45,516 nt of DNA from Nanobdellota archaeon (GTDB taxonomy: Archaea > Nanobdellota > Nanobdellia > Parvarchaeales > Parvarchaeaceae), in assembly GCA_021852265.1 (NCBI GenBank), contig JAJZNV010000022.1, forward strand, positions 1-45,516, given 5' to 3'. The translations under genes and the position numbers were made by a program. Under the pieces are notes generated by a model. The model saw only the letters and a list, made by a program, of their open reading frames with translations, was not told where the DNA came from and did no database searches. This document shows positions 29,965-39,386 of the stretch, piece by piece (position 1 is the stretch's first letter; each line of letters opens with the position of its first letter).

Positions 29965-30402
29965 CTACTTCTTCTGTTTTTTCTCGTGCTTTGATTCATC
30001 CTCTTCCGAAGCTTTTGGAACCTGTGGTAGGGGCAGTATAGAAGGTAGCTGCAGGATCTTCGCGATTGACATTGCTTCAAGTATGCTAATGTTCAGACTG
30101 GCTTGCAAGACTTCTTCCCTGACGGATTTATCGAGATTCTTGGATTCTTGCCATGTGCTGAATACCTTATCCAAATTATCCCCAGTGTAAACTACAAGCG
30201 CCTGTACACTTATCTTGCCTATCTCCTTGCTATTTCCGGTAAATTTTGCTTCAAATTTAGAAGAGAATTTTAATATCTTGAATCTTTCATCCTTTTCTAC
30301 ATCGATTATGTTTAGGCTGTGCTCCACACCTATCTGCGTATCCGGAGCTATCTCTTTGTCCCTATTTGCTTCTATATTCGTTATAAGGTAATTTATTATC
30401 AT
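29965..30402 (-). CDS. hypothetical protein, possibly SecB-like
   Basis: 145 aa; ...VLQASLNISILEAMSIAKILQLPSILPLPQVPK resembles the C-terminal part of SecB-like proteins; follows the chaperone cluster. Confidence 0.4.
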   Translation of the reverse strand: MIINYLITNIEANRDKEIAPDTQIGVEHSLNIIDVEKDERFKILKFSSKFEAKFTGNSKEIGKISVQALVVYTGDNLDKVFSTWQESKNLDKSVREEVLQASLNISILEAMSIAKILQLPSILPLPQVPKASEEDESKHEKKQKK

Positions 30403-30531
30403 AAATTTTCTATTACATTCTTACCATTCTTTAATATTTAAGCATTTCTATAGAAGTAAATACTGTAAGGAAGAGATAATAACGTACAAAAGATTTGAAG
30501 ATAAAACATATCTCAAAATTTGTCTGTAGCC

Positions 30532-31074
30532 CTAAATCTTTCTAAGGAGTTCTTTTAAGTTGGATGTTAACTCGTCAATGCCAGAATTATTTATTATGTG
30601 GTAATCTGCCGTTGCCATTACACCCGCCACACCAAACTTTAACTCCTGCGCTTCTCTCCATTCAAACTCTTCAAACGTCTTTATATCACTGGAACGGGCT
30701 CTTTTCACCATGCGTTCATATCTCATATTTTTATCAGCTATTACCCCGACAGATATTATCGCATACCCGTACTGTTTTAATTTATTTATTTCTGCCAACC
30801 GTCTTACCCCGTCCAATACTACCACGTCATTATCCCTCAGTAAGTTGTCCAACTCCTTCTTGACAAGTTCAAGAGCGTAATATTCAGATATCTCCCCCAT
30901 CCTTAACGCATAATTTCTTAGTGATATATTATTTATCTCCAGCCCTTTGTCGCTCATTTCTTTTCTTACGGCATCTCCCATAGATGCGAACTTGAAACCA
31001 TCCTTTTTTAGAAGCTCAACGACTGTAGATTTACCACTTCCCGGCATGCCGGTTATCGCGATAATTTTTTTCAT
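30532..31074 (-). CDS. P-loop nucleotide kinase (UPF0200 / dephospho-CoA kinase-like)
   Basis: MKKIIAITGMPGSGKSTVVELLKKDGFKFASMGDAVRKEM. Confidence 0.8.
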   Translation of the reverse strand: MKKIIAITGMPGSGKSTVVELLKKDGFKFASMGDAVRKEMSDKGLEINNISLRNYALRMGEISEYYALELVKKELDNLLRDNDVVVLDGVRRLAEINKLKQYGYAIISVGVIADKNMRYERMVKRARSSDIKTFEEFEWREAQELKFGVAGVMATADYHIINNSGIDELTSNLKELLRKI

Positions 31075-31649
31075 ATTAGGTTACCAATCACATACAATAA
31101 ATACCTTGGATAGCCTAGATATGGGATAGCTGAGTTTACCTCACCTACTACATTTGAGTAAGGGATGTTTATCTCGAATGGTAACGACGCATAATTTGCA
31201 TCGCCTTTTGTGGTGTAATAATAAGTTCCATTTATCTCGGTTTCATTTATAACACGATGTATAACATCCTCTGTTACACCCTGATAGGTTGCCCTATAGA
31301 TTATCACATCGCCGACGTGTATATCGGAAGGAGGGACTTTGTATGCAACTACAAGAGTACCTATATTAATACCGTTCTGGAACGGCCAACTATTTGTAAC
31401 AGATGAATTAAAACCGTGTTGCAAAAGCCATTCATTATATGTAAGCTGTATTCCCGGCTGCAAGTGTTCCATACTTGGCGATATAACAGCACTTATGTAT
31501 GAAACCGGAGAAACCGCATACACGGCAGGTATAGCTACATAAGTAAACAGCAAATAAAACAGAATTAAATAAAACAGGATTGAGTAATATTTTTCACCCG
31601 ACAGAAGATCTACAAAGACTTTTTTGAGCCGGGTTTTGCTCATTTTCAT
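31071..31649 (-). CDS. archaeal signal peptidase I (S26B)
   Basis: AVISPSMEHLQPG catalytic Ser region; VGDVIIYRATYQGVTEDVIHRVI; YYTTKGDANYASLPFEI; TM segments at both ends. Confidence 0.87.
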   Translation of the reverse strand: MKMSKTRLKKVFVDLLSGEKYYSILFYLILFYLLFTYVAIPAVYAVSPVSYISAVISPSMEHLQPGIQLTYNEWLLQHGFNSSVTNSWPFQNGINIGTLVVAYKVPPSDIHVGDVIIYRATYQGVTEDVIHRVINETEINGTYYYTTKGDANYASLPFEINIPYSNVVGEVNSAIPYLGYPRYLLYVIGNLI

Positions 31650-31675
31650 AGATATCTCAATCCTTATGTCTTAGC

Positions 31676-31948
31676 CTAGAATAATCCTAATATCTGCTTT
31701 TTCGCTGTTTTTAGGTCTTCTTCCGTCTTTTCTAAAACTTTTTTGAACAACTTTTCTATGTTCTTATCATCGGTCTTTATTACAAATATAGAAGATTTAT
31801 ATAGTGGGTGTTCGAGTACAAAACCGGCGAATGTGATGCCGGGCACAGAGTCTGCCTCCTCTTTTAAAAGATTAAGAATTGATTGTGAGCCCCCCTTGAC
31901 TCTAAATTTTATCGAGGAATCTGTCTTTTCTAAAACTTTAATTTCCAT
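31676..31948 (-). CDS. rpoL: DNA-directed RNA polymerase subunit L
   Basis: MEIKVLEKTDSSIKFRVKGGSQSILNLLKEEADSVPGITFAGFVLEHPLYKSSIFVIKTDD. Confidence 0.88.
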   Translation of the reverse strand: MEIKVLEKTDSSIKFRVKGGSQSILNLLKEEADSVPGITFAGFVLEHPLYKSSIFVIKTDDKNIEKLFKKVLEKTEEDLKTAKKQILGLF

Positions 31949-31987
31949 CTATTTTATATAATCCTTACTACTTTTAAACGTTTGCAT

Positions 31988-34273
31988 TTATTCACATTTG
32001 GTGTAGCCGCAGCTCTTACAAACATAGCACCCGTTCTCAAATATCAGGGTGTGCTGCTTACACGAAGGGCACGTATTGGATTTTATACTGCCACCATCGA
32101 TTATGGCATGGAGAGTGACGTTGGGTGTGTTAATATCCCTTTTTTTCAGCGCTAGCTCTATACTCTTAGCGATGGCGTCCGGCACGGAAAACAGTTGCAT
32201 GCCATTAAACCATGTTGATGTACCGCCTTTTATGCCCTTAAGGATGGTTACTATTCTAGCCGCATTACCGCCGGATTGCAAATAAACGCTTATGAGTCTA
32301 CCTATAGCTTCTGTATAACTCTTTTCCAGGTCCCCTGATCTCCCCATATTTATGAATATCTCTTTTATCTGACCATCGTCATTCTTATTTATCGTGACGT
32401 AAAGATTGCCCTGGTTAGTCGGAAGTTTAATTGTGGTGCCTATCATCATGTACGGCCGCGTTTCCTCTTTTGTCATCATTTCTGCACCAGATTCCTCCAG
32501 TGCATTGCCACTGTCCTCCTTCTCTTCTATCTCTGTAAGGATATTCTTTTTTGAACCTTCTCTATAAACGGTTATCGATTTGCAGCCGAGCTTCCATGCA
32601 TACATGTATATTTTGTCAACAACACTCTTATCTGCAGTTTCTGGAAGGTTGACAGTAGAGGATATAGATGAGTCTATGTGCTGCTGTATAGTTGCCTGCA
32701 TTTTTACTCTGAACAATGGATTAATTTTATGAGCAACGACAAATATGTCAGGCAGGTCTTTTTTATTCTTAATTCCAAATTTTACCATATAGTTATTTGC
32801 TACAGGTTCGAGGACCTCAAAATTTTCGGCGGATAACGATTCAGATCTTCTTATATAACTAAGAGCATACACAGGTTCCACACCGCCACTTACTCCGGTC
32901 ATAGTTGATATACTGCCGGTCGGGGCAATTGTCAGTATGCAGCTATTTCTAAGTCCTTTCTCCGCTATCTTTTTCTTTAACTGGTCGGATAGCCTTTTAA
33001 CGAAGTCTCTCTCCAGATGTTTTTCGCTATTAAATCCCTTAAAAGAGCCTTTTAAGACGGAGAGATTTGAACTTTCATCGTAAGCTATCTCTTTTAATCT
33101 TCTAAAAAGTTCATTAGCAAATGTTACTGCCGCATCAGAGTCATATTTTATCTTCATATTTATCAACATATTCGCGAGACCCATAACGCCTAACCCTATC
33201 CTTCTTTCGTACATGCTTTGTTCTGCCTGGGCTTTTAACGCATGACGAGAATAGCTGTAATCTAAAACATCATCCAGGAATCTAACTCCATATCTAACCG
33301 TCTTTTCAAGGTTTTCCCAATCCACTGATGCCTTATCGGTGAATGACTCCAGCACGAATTTATCCAAGTTTATCGCACCTAAATCGCATGCGCCATAATT
33401 CGGCAAAGGCTGCTCTCCGCACGGATTTGTTCCATTCAGGCACATTCGTTCATCATATTCGGTTGGAGATTCTCGTTTTATTCTGTCCCAGAACATTATG
33501 CCAGGATCACCGGTATTTAATGCAGTGTCTACGATTTTATCCCACAGCGCTCTTGCGTTTATAGTGGTCCTTTTCTCCACTCTATCATTTTTGAAATAAA
33601 GCTCGTAATCCTTGTCATTTTCGACTGCATGCATGAAATCATCGTATAATTTTACGCTGATGTTAGCAAACCTTACGCTCACCTTGTCTGCCTTCACCAT
33701 TACAAATTCCTGTATGTCAGGATGGTGTACATCCATTGTAATCATAAGAGCGCCTCTGCGCCCCTGTTGACCTATCAAACCAGTCGTTACGGAGTATAAC
33801 TCCATAAATGATACGGCACCTGTTGTAAATCTCGCAGCGTTATTTACTAGTGTTCCTACAGGTCTTAAGATAGAAACGTCTATGCCTACACCGCCTCCAT
33901 AAGAGTAAGTTTTAGCCATTTCTTTTGCACAGTCGTATATCCCTTCTATCGAGTCATGTTTTAATGGAAGATAATAACAGTTAAGAAGCGTTGCGGTATG
34001 ATTTGAACCCGCACCGAATAATATCCTCCCACCCGGTACGAATTTAAAATCTTCTAAAAGCCAATAGAATTTTTTTTCAAATTCTTTCTTCGCTTCGTCA
34101 GACGACTCAACGCTTGCTATCGCCTTCGAGATACGTTTCCACATCTGAGTCGGAAGAGTTTCTAATTGGTTACCATCTAAGCCCCTTAGCGCATATTTCT
34201 CAAAGAAAATTCTTGCCTGCAACTCATTATTTTTAAAAAATTCTAGTGTTTCTTTAGGCAATTTAACTGGCAT
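31988..34273 (-). CDS. nrdJ: adenosylcobalamin-dependent (class II) ribonucleoside-diphosphate reductase
   Basis: LNCYYLPLKHDSIEGIYDCAKEMAKTYSYGGGVGIDVS; NPCGEQPLPNYGACDLGAINL; APTGSISTMTGVSGGVEPVYALSY; C-terminal zinc ribbon CPSCKQHTLIFENGCYVCKSCGY. Confidence 0.93.
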   Translation of the reverse strand: MPVKLPKETLEFFKNNELQARIFFEKYALRGLDGNQLETLPTQMWKRISKAIASVESSDEAKKEFEKKFYWLLEDFKFVPGGRILFGAGSNHTATLLNCYYLPLKHDSIEGIYDCAKEMAKTYSYGGGVGIDVSILRPVGTLVNNAARFTTGAVSFMELYSVTTGLIGQQGRRGALMITMDVHHPDIQEFVMVKADKVSVRFANISVKLYDDFMHAVENDKDYELYFKNDRVEKRTTINARALWDKIVDTALNTGDPGIMFWDRIKRESPTEYDERMCLNGTNPCGEQPLPNYGACDLGAINLDKFVLESFTDKASVDWENLEKTVRYGVRFLDDVLDYSYSRHALKAQAEQSMYERRIGLGVMGLANMLINMKIKYDSDAAVTFANELFRRLKEIAYDESSNLSVLKGSFKGFNSEKHLERDFVKRLSDQLKKKIAEKGLRNSCILTIAPTGSISTMTGVSGGVEPVYALSYIRRSESLSAENFEVLEPVANNYMVKFGIKNKKDLPDIFVVAHKINPLFRVKMQATIQQHIDSSISSTVNLPETADKSVVDKIYMYAWKLGCKSITVYREGSKKNILTEIEEKEDSGNALEESGAEMMTKEETRPYMMIGTTIKLPTNQGNLYVTINKNDDGQIKEIFINMGRSGDLEKSYTEAIGRLISVYLQSGGNAARIVTILKGIKGGTSTWFNGMQLFSVPDAIAKSIELALKKRDINTPNVTLHAIIDGGSIKSNTCPSCKQHTLIFENGCYVCKSCGYTKCE

Positions 34274-34456
34274 AATTCTCCACGATCACCTTAGATAAGT
34301 TTTTTATTGTTTTTAAATATAATTGAATAAAAATTCTATTATTAATCTGAGCTGCAAGAGCAACCTATTTCGCTACAACGGCAACTTTTCACTTGTGACT
34401 ACAGTATTTAGATTTACTGAACTCATAAAGATCTAAATTAATCCAAAAAGAACATG

Positions 34457-34474
34457 ATGATGATGTCGACGCAC
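34457..34474 (-). repeat. 3' arm of 16S pre-rRNA processing stem
   Basis: ATGATGATGTCGACGCAC is perfectly complementary to 36013-36030. Confidence 0.85.
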
Positions 34475-34507
34475 TTAAATATGACCTCACTGATTTAATT
34501 TTATAAA

Positions 34508-36011
34508 AAAAGGAGGTGATCCAGCCGCACGTTCCCGTACGGCTACCTTGTGGCGACTTAACCCTACTCACTGAACCTAGACTCGGTTATCATTATATTA
34601 CGACAGTCTCATCTAGGTCCAACTTGTCTGGTTTGACGGGCAGTGTGTGCAAGGAGCAGGAAAGTATTCACCGCGCTTTGTTGAAACGCGGTTACTACGG
34701 ATTCCGACGTTCACGAGGCTGAGTTACAAACCTCGATTCGAACTAGGGTAAAGATTGGAGGATTGGCTCCTCCTTTCGGAGTTGCTTCCCATTGGCTTTA
34801 CCATTGCAATTCGCGTGTAGCCCAGCGGATTAGGGTCATACTGACCTACCGTCGCCCTCACCTTCCTCTTCCTTTCGAAAGCTGTCTCCATATTTTGCTC
34901 GTTCATGACGGATCATACGTTAGCAAATATGGAAGAGGGTCTTGTTAGTTACCCGACTTAACGGGACGTCTCAAGATACTAACTGATGATGGCCATGCAA
35001 CACCTCTCAGCGCATTAGGCAAGTTCTTCAGACTGGCCTTCATCTTGCTGTCGCTGCTGGTAAGATTCCCGGAGTTGAATCCAATTGAACCGCAAATTTC
35101 ACCCGTTTTTGTGCTCCCCCGCCAATTCCTTTAAGTTTCGACCTTGCGATTATACTCCCCAAGTGGCTTACTTAACGCCTTCGCTGTCACACTGCATTTC
35201 CTCAAGGAAATGCAACGTATAGTAAGCAGCGTTTACTGCTAGGGCTACCCGGGTATCTAATCCGGTTCGTTCTCCTAGCCTTCGTCCCTCACCGTCAGGT
35301 CCGTTCTGGGAATGCGCCTTCGCCACTGGTGGTCTTTTCCAGATTAAAGGATTTTACTCCTACCTAGAAAGTTCCCATTCCCCCTCCCGGCCTCTAGTCT
35401 GAAAGTATTCGTACCATGTCGTCCAGTTAAACTGAACGATTTAAGCACGAACTATTCAGACCAGCTACGAACGCTTTAGACTCAATAATAATGGTCACCA
35501 CTCGGGCGACGGGTATTACCGCGGCTGCTGGCACCCGTTTGCCCCGCCCTTATTCGCCATGCCATTTAAAAACATGGCAAAAGTTCCTTCTTAAAAAGAA
35601 GAAACACTTGGGATTCCCCTATCACGCTTTCGCGCATTGTAAAGTTTTCGGAACTGCTGCACGCCGTAGCGCTAGGGTCCTTGTCTAAGTACCCTTCTGG
35701 GGGAAACCACTTCCATGGCCCCTACTGATTTTAGATTTGGTGAGCCGTTACCTCACCAACAGTCTAATCAGGCATAGACCGATCGTAATGCGGTGTATTA
35801 TGGTATTAACAATAGCCTTTGACAATAAAATCGTTTCAGAGATTATTGCTATGGAGTATTAACCTCAGTTTCCCGAGGGTATCCTCCTCATTACGGTACG
35901 TTATCTATGTGTTGCCTCAGCCGTACGCCATCTACTCTTACCGAGCAGATATAACTTGCATGTCTCATGCGAATCCCAATAGCAGTGACCTCCAGCAGGA
36001 TCAACTGGAAT
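34508..36011 (-). rRNA. 16S ribosomal RNA (archaeal)
   Basis: 5' ATTCCAGTTGATCCTGCTGGAGG; GTGCCAGCAGCCGCGGTAATACC; AAACTTAAAGGAATTGGCGGGGGAGCAC; 3' CGGCTGGATCACCTCCT. About 1504 nt, no obvious intron. Confidence 0.97.
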
Positions 36012-36012
36012 T

Positions 36013-36030
36013 GTGCGTCGACATCATCAT
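36013..36030 (-). repeat. 5' arm of 16S pre-rRNA processing stem
   Basis: GTGCGTCGACATCATCAT (plus strand) complementary to 34457-34474. Confidence 0.85.
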
Positions 36031-36190
36031 GCATGAATATGAATTTATGCACTCACTTTCTCTCATCTGCCTGCGAAGGCATCGAATGCTTCTCTATTTC
36101 TATAATATGAAATCGTGTCTTCAACGCACCGAAATTCGGCACTCTGACGCATCCGGGATATTATAGATATTTAGTTAAAATGATGGTATG

Positions 36191-36203
36191 TGTTTAAATA
36201 CTT
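36191..36203 (-). promoter_or_regulatory. putative rrn TATA box
   Basis: Minus strand AAGTATTTAAACA upstream of the 16S leader. Confidence 0.5.
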
Positions 36204-36257
36204 TATGAAAGAGGAAATTAATGATGAAATGTCTAGATTTCAGTTTTTATTTACAAG

Positions 36258-36821
36258 ATGGGTAACATTAAAATGAGACGTTTCATCTTATATTCAAGGA
36301 CAGGGCAAACGGCACCATTTGTTGGTTCATTAATGGATGCGGGAAGACTTGACATAGTCTATCAGTGCATATTTACATCAATGTTTGCCTCGCACGCTAT
36401 AAGACGGGATACGGAATTTCATGCCTTTTTGTATGGCGCACCTATTCCGCCTGTCCATGTAGCAGTAGATGGTAAAACCTTACACGATGTTAGAATAGAC
36501 GAGAACACATGGAGGAGCATACTGAATAATTTATTGGCTGGAAAAGATCATCCTGGCATTTCATCCAAAAAAGAGGGAATAGAGGGCTTCTCTAAAGATT
36601 TATCAGAAACGTACGTGCTGAGTGAAAAAGGGGATCCAATCGAAGAGTTAAAATTCAGTTCTCCATCTTTTTTTGTTGGTGATAACGTTGGTTTACCAAA
36701 AAAGTTTGAAGACCTGCTATTAAAAAACGGTGCGAAAAAAGTATCTATAGGACAAGAACGTTATCTTGCGGCATCGACTATCGATATAGTCAATTACATA
36801 CTTGACAAAAAAAGAATCTGA
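36258..36821 (+). CDS. trmY: tRNA pseudouridine-54 N1-methyltransferase (TrmY)
   Basis: GRLDIVYQCIFTSMFASHAIRRDTEFHAFLYGAPIPPVHVAVDGKTLHDVRIDE; FVGDNVGL...SIGQERYLAASTIDIVNYILDK match the TrmY family pattern. Confidence 0.85.
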   Translation: MGNIKMRRFILYSRTGQTAPFVGSLMDAGRLDIVYQCIFTSMFASHAIRRDTEFHAFLYGAPIPPVHVAVDGKTLHDVRIDENTWRSILNNLLAGKDHPGISSKKEGIEGFSKDLSETYVLSEKGDPIEELKFSSPSFFVGDNVGLPKKFEDLLLKNGAKKVSIGQERYLAASTIDIVNYILDKKRI

Positions 36822-36887
36822 AAACAGAAAAGGGCAAAATCTGCCGCTTAGCGGCTATTGAAATACATAAATACTTCTTATAATCTT

Positions 36888-38231
36888 ATGGAGAAAATGC
36901 AATATGATGTAGTTATAGTTGGCGGAGGAGTGACAGGAACTGCCCTGCTGTATACTCTTAGGAATTATACTAACATCGAAAATATTCTGCTTGTTGAGAA
37001 ATACCCTACTTTTTCTGAATTAAATTCAAATAGCCAGAGCAACAGTCAGACCCTTCATTTTGGAGATATAGAAAGCAACTATACTCTAGAAAAGGCGCGG
37101 GAAACAAAACATGCCTCAGAGATGTTATTGGCGTACCTTAACGAGCTACCGGAGGGCGAAAACGCAGCTCTTGTTAAAAAGTGTCACAAGATGTTACTCG
37201 GTGTTGGCGAAGAGGAGGTGAAATTCTTAAAAAGAAGATTCTCAAAAGAAATGCGGGAACTTTTTCCAGAGCTTAGGTACCTATCCAAAGATGAGATAAC
37301 TGCCATTGAACCAAAAATAACCGAGGACAGAGACCCGACGGAAGAAATAGGCGCTCTTTATTCTGAGAAAGGTTATATGGTTGATTTTGGTAAGCTCTCG
37401 ACCTCTTTTGTGGAGCACTCTAAATCCTGCAAAAAAACCGGACTGGAAATTCTCCTTGGCACGGAAGTAACTCGAGTTAAAAGAACAAGCGACGGCTTTC
37501 TTTTAAGCACAAACAAGGCCACTTACACAACAAGAACAGTTGTATTTGCGGCAGGCACATATAGCCTCTATTTCGCAAAGATGCTTGGTTATGGAAAGAA
37601 CCTATCGACTCTTTCGGTAGGGGGCAGTTTTTATTACACCCCTCACGTATTGAACGGCAAGGTTTACCGTGTGGAAAAAGGTTCAGTCCCGTTTGCAGCA
37701 GTACATGGCGACCCAGACCTTAATTTCCCGGAAAGAACAAGATTCGGTCCCACTGCAACCGTATTGCCATTACTTGAAAAAGGGAATTTTAAAACGTTTT
37801 CAGCTTATATTAAAACTGCAGGACTAAATGGCGAAGCTATGTTTAGCATAAAATCTGTGCTTTCTGACCCAGAAATTAAAAGAATCATGGCAAAAAATAT
37901 AAAATACGGTGTTCCCGTGATTGGCAAGTATAGCTTCCTGAGAGATGAAGCAAGAAAAATTGTGCCATCGCTTAAATATTCAGATCTTAAGTTCGCAGAC
38001 AACACTGGTGGGATAAGACCACAAGTGATAGACATAAAGAAGAGAAAGATACTGATGGGTGAATTAAAAATAACCGGCAACAATGTTATCTTCAATATGA
38101 CCCCTTCCCCTGGCGCGACGGCGTGCATCCAAACGGCGTATGAAGATGTAGATGAGATTGTAAGATTTATTGGTGCAAAATTTAATAGAGAACTATTCAA
38201 AAAACAATTCAATCAAGTTAATTCTGTCTAA
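36888..38231 (+). CDS. FAD-dependent oxidoreductase, malate:quinone oxidoreductase-like
   Basis: YDVVIVGGGVTGTALLYTLRNYTNIENILLVEKYPTFSELNSNSQSNSQTLHFGDIE; preferred ATG at 36888. Confidence 0.75.
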   Translation: MEKMQYDVVIVGGGVTGTALLYTLRNYTNIENILLVEKYPTFSELNSNSQSNSQTLHFGDIESNYTLEKARETKHASEMLLAYLNELPEGENAALVKKCHKMLLGVGEEEVKFLKRRFSKEMRELFPELRYLSKDEITAIEPKITEDRDPTEEIGALYSEKGYMVDFGKLSTSFVEHSKSCKKTGLEILLGTEVTRVKRTSDGFLLSTNKATYTTRTVVFAAGTYSLYFAKMLGYGKNLSTLSVGGSFYYTPHVLNGKVYRVEKGSVPFAAVHGDPDLNFPERTRFGPTATVLPLLEKGNFKTFSAYIKTAGLNGEAMFSIKSVLSDPEIKRIMAKNIKYGVPVIGKYSFLRDEARKIVPSLKYSDLKFADNTGGIRPQVIDIKKRKILMGELKITGNNVIFNMTPSPGATACIQTAYEDVDEIVRFIGAKFNRELFKKQFNQVNSV

Positions 38232-38270
38232 GCAAACATTATTATTTAAGATAAAAAATAATATTATTAT

Positions 38271-39386
38271 ATGCTGATAGGGACTGCTACATCTGCTCAT
38301 CAAATTGAAGGAAACAACAAGAACAGTGACTGGTGGTATTTTGAGAATTCCGGCAGACTAAAACACAAATCTGGGATAGCCTGTGACAGCTATAATCATT
38401 TTAAGGATGATATAAACTTAATGAAAAAATTAAAGTTAAACTCTTATAAATTTTCAATTGAATTTGCAAGGATAATGCCTAAACGTAATCTACTTGATTT
38501 CGAAGCTGTGGATCATTACAAAGAACTAATTTCCGAGCTAAAGAGAAACTACATAGAGCCGATTCCTACACTATGGCATTATACTTTTCCGATGTGGTTT
38601 TATAAACTTGGGGGATTTGAAAAGAAGAAAAATATCGCAATTTTTGTAGATTACGTAAAAGCGCTATTAAATGAGGGTCTTGACGCAAAATATGTGATCA
38701 CTATAAATGAACCGGTAGTATACGCCCTAAAATCGTACCTAACCAAGGCTTACCCGCCATTCAAACGCTCTTTTAGACAAGCATATCGCATGATCAACAA
38801 CCTAATTCACTTAAATAATGAATTGTACGATTTACTAAAAAAAGAGGGCTACCAGACAGGGTGTGCCAATAATCTTATCTATTTTGGCAAAGCAAGGAGA
38901 ATAATTCCATTTTTGCACCTCTCGGAATATTTCTATAATATTAGATTTATAAAATACACGAAAGCCGATTTTATAGGGATAAACTATTATCATGACATGA
39001 ATTTATTGTTAAGCCTAAAATTAAAAAAGGCACAAAATGAGATGGGATGGAGCATATATCCATATGGCTTGCACTACCTTGTGGAGAATTATTACAACCG
39101 ATTTAAGAAACCAATAATGGTCACAGAAAACGGTATAGCGACAACGAACGAGGAGCTAAAAAGCAGATTTATATCCGAACATTTTGAAGCATTGCTAAAT
39201 GCAAAAAAAGAGGGAGTACCTATACTAGGATACCATTATTGGTCGCTTCTCGATAATTTTGAATGGAATTACGGTTATACAAAGAAATTCGGTGTTGCAT
39301 ACGTCGATAAAAAAACTGGAAAAAGGGTGCTCAAAAAAAGCGCATATTCCCTAAAAAAGATCGCCGAGAAATACTCAACGGCTTAA
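38271..39386 (+). CDS. glycoside hydrolase family 1 (compact)
   Basis: IGTATSAHQIEGNNKNSDWW; acid/base motif TINEP; nucleophile motif VTENG; WSLLDNFEWNYGYTKKFGVAYVD. Shorter than typical GH1. Confidence 0.9.
   Translation: MLIGTATSAHQIEGNNKNSDWWYFENSGRLKHKSGIACDSYNHFKDDINLMKKLKLNSYKFSIEFARIMPKRNLLDFEAVDHYKELISELKRNYIEPIPTLWHYTFPMWFYKLGGFEKKKNIAIFVDYVKALLNEGLDAKYVITINEPVVYALKSYLTKAYPPFKRSFRQAYRMINNLIHLNNELYDLLKKEGYQTGCANNLIYFGKARRIIPFLHLSEYFYNIRFIKYTKADFIGINYYHDMNLLLSLKLKKAQNEMGWSIYPYGLHYLVENYYNRFKKPIMVTENGIATTNEELKSRFISEHFEALLNAKKEGVPILGYHYWSLLDNFEWNYGYTKKFGVAYVDKKTGKRVLKKSAYSLKKIAEKYSTA

Noticed and set aside
35570-35620. Possible intron or insertion in 16S (repetitive TTAAAAACATGGCAAAAG / TTCTTAAAAAGAAG)
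   Set aside because: Total 16S length is about 1504 nt and these are ordinary hairpins within a variable region.
34389-36166. Track ORFs across the 16S locus (34389, 34516, 34724, 34763, 35491, 35819)
   Set aside because: They lie on or antisense to the rRNA gene and its flanks and have no coding features.
36843-36855. GCCGC-TTA-GCGGC hairpin between trmY and the FAD oxidoreductase
   Set aside because: Short and not followed by a clear T-tract; could be a terminator, but evidence is too weak to list.
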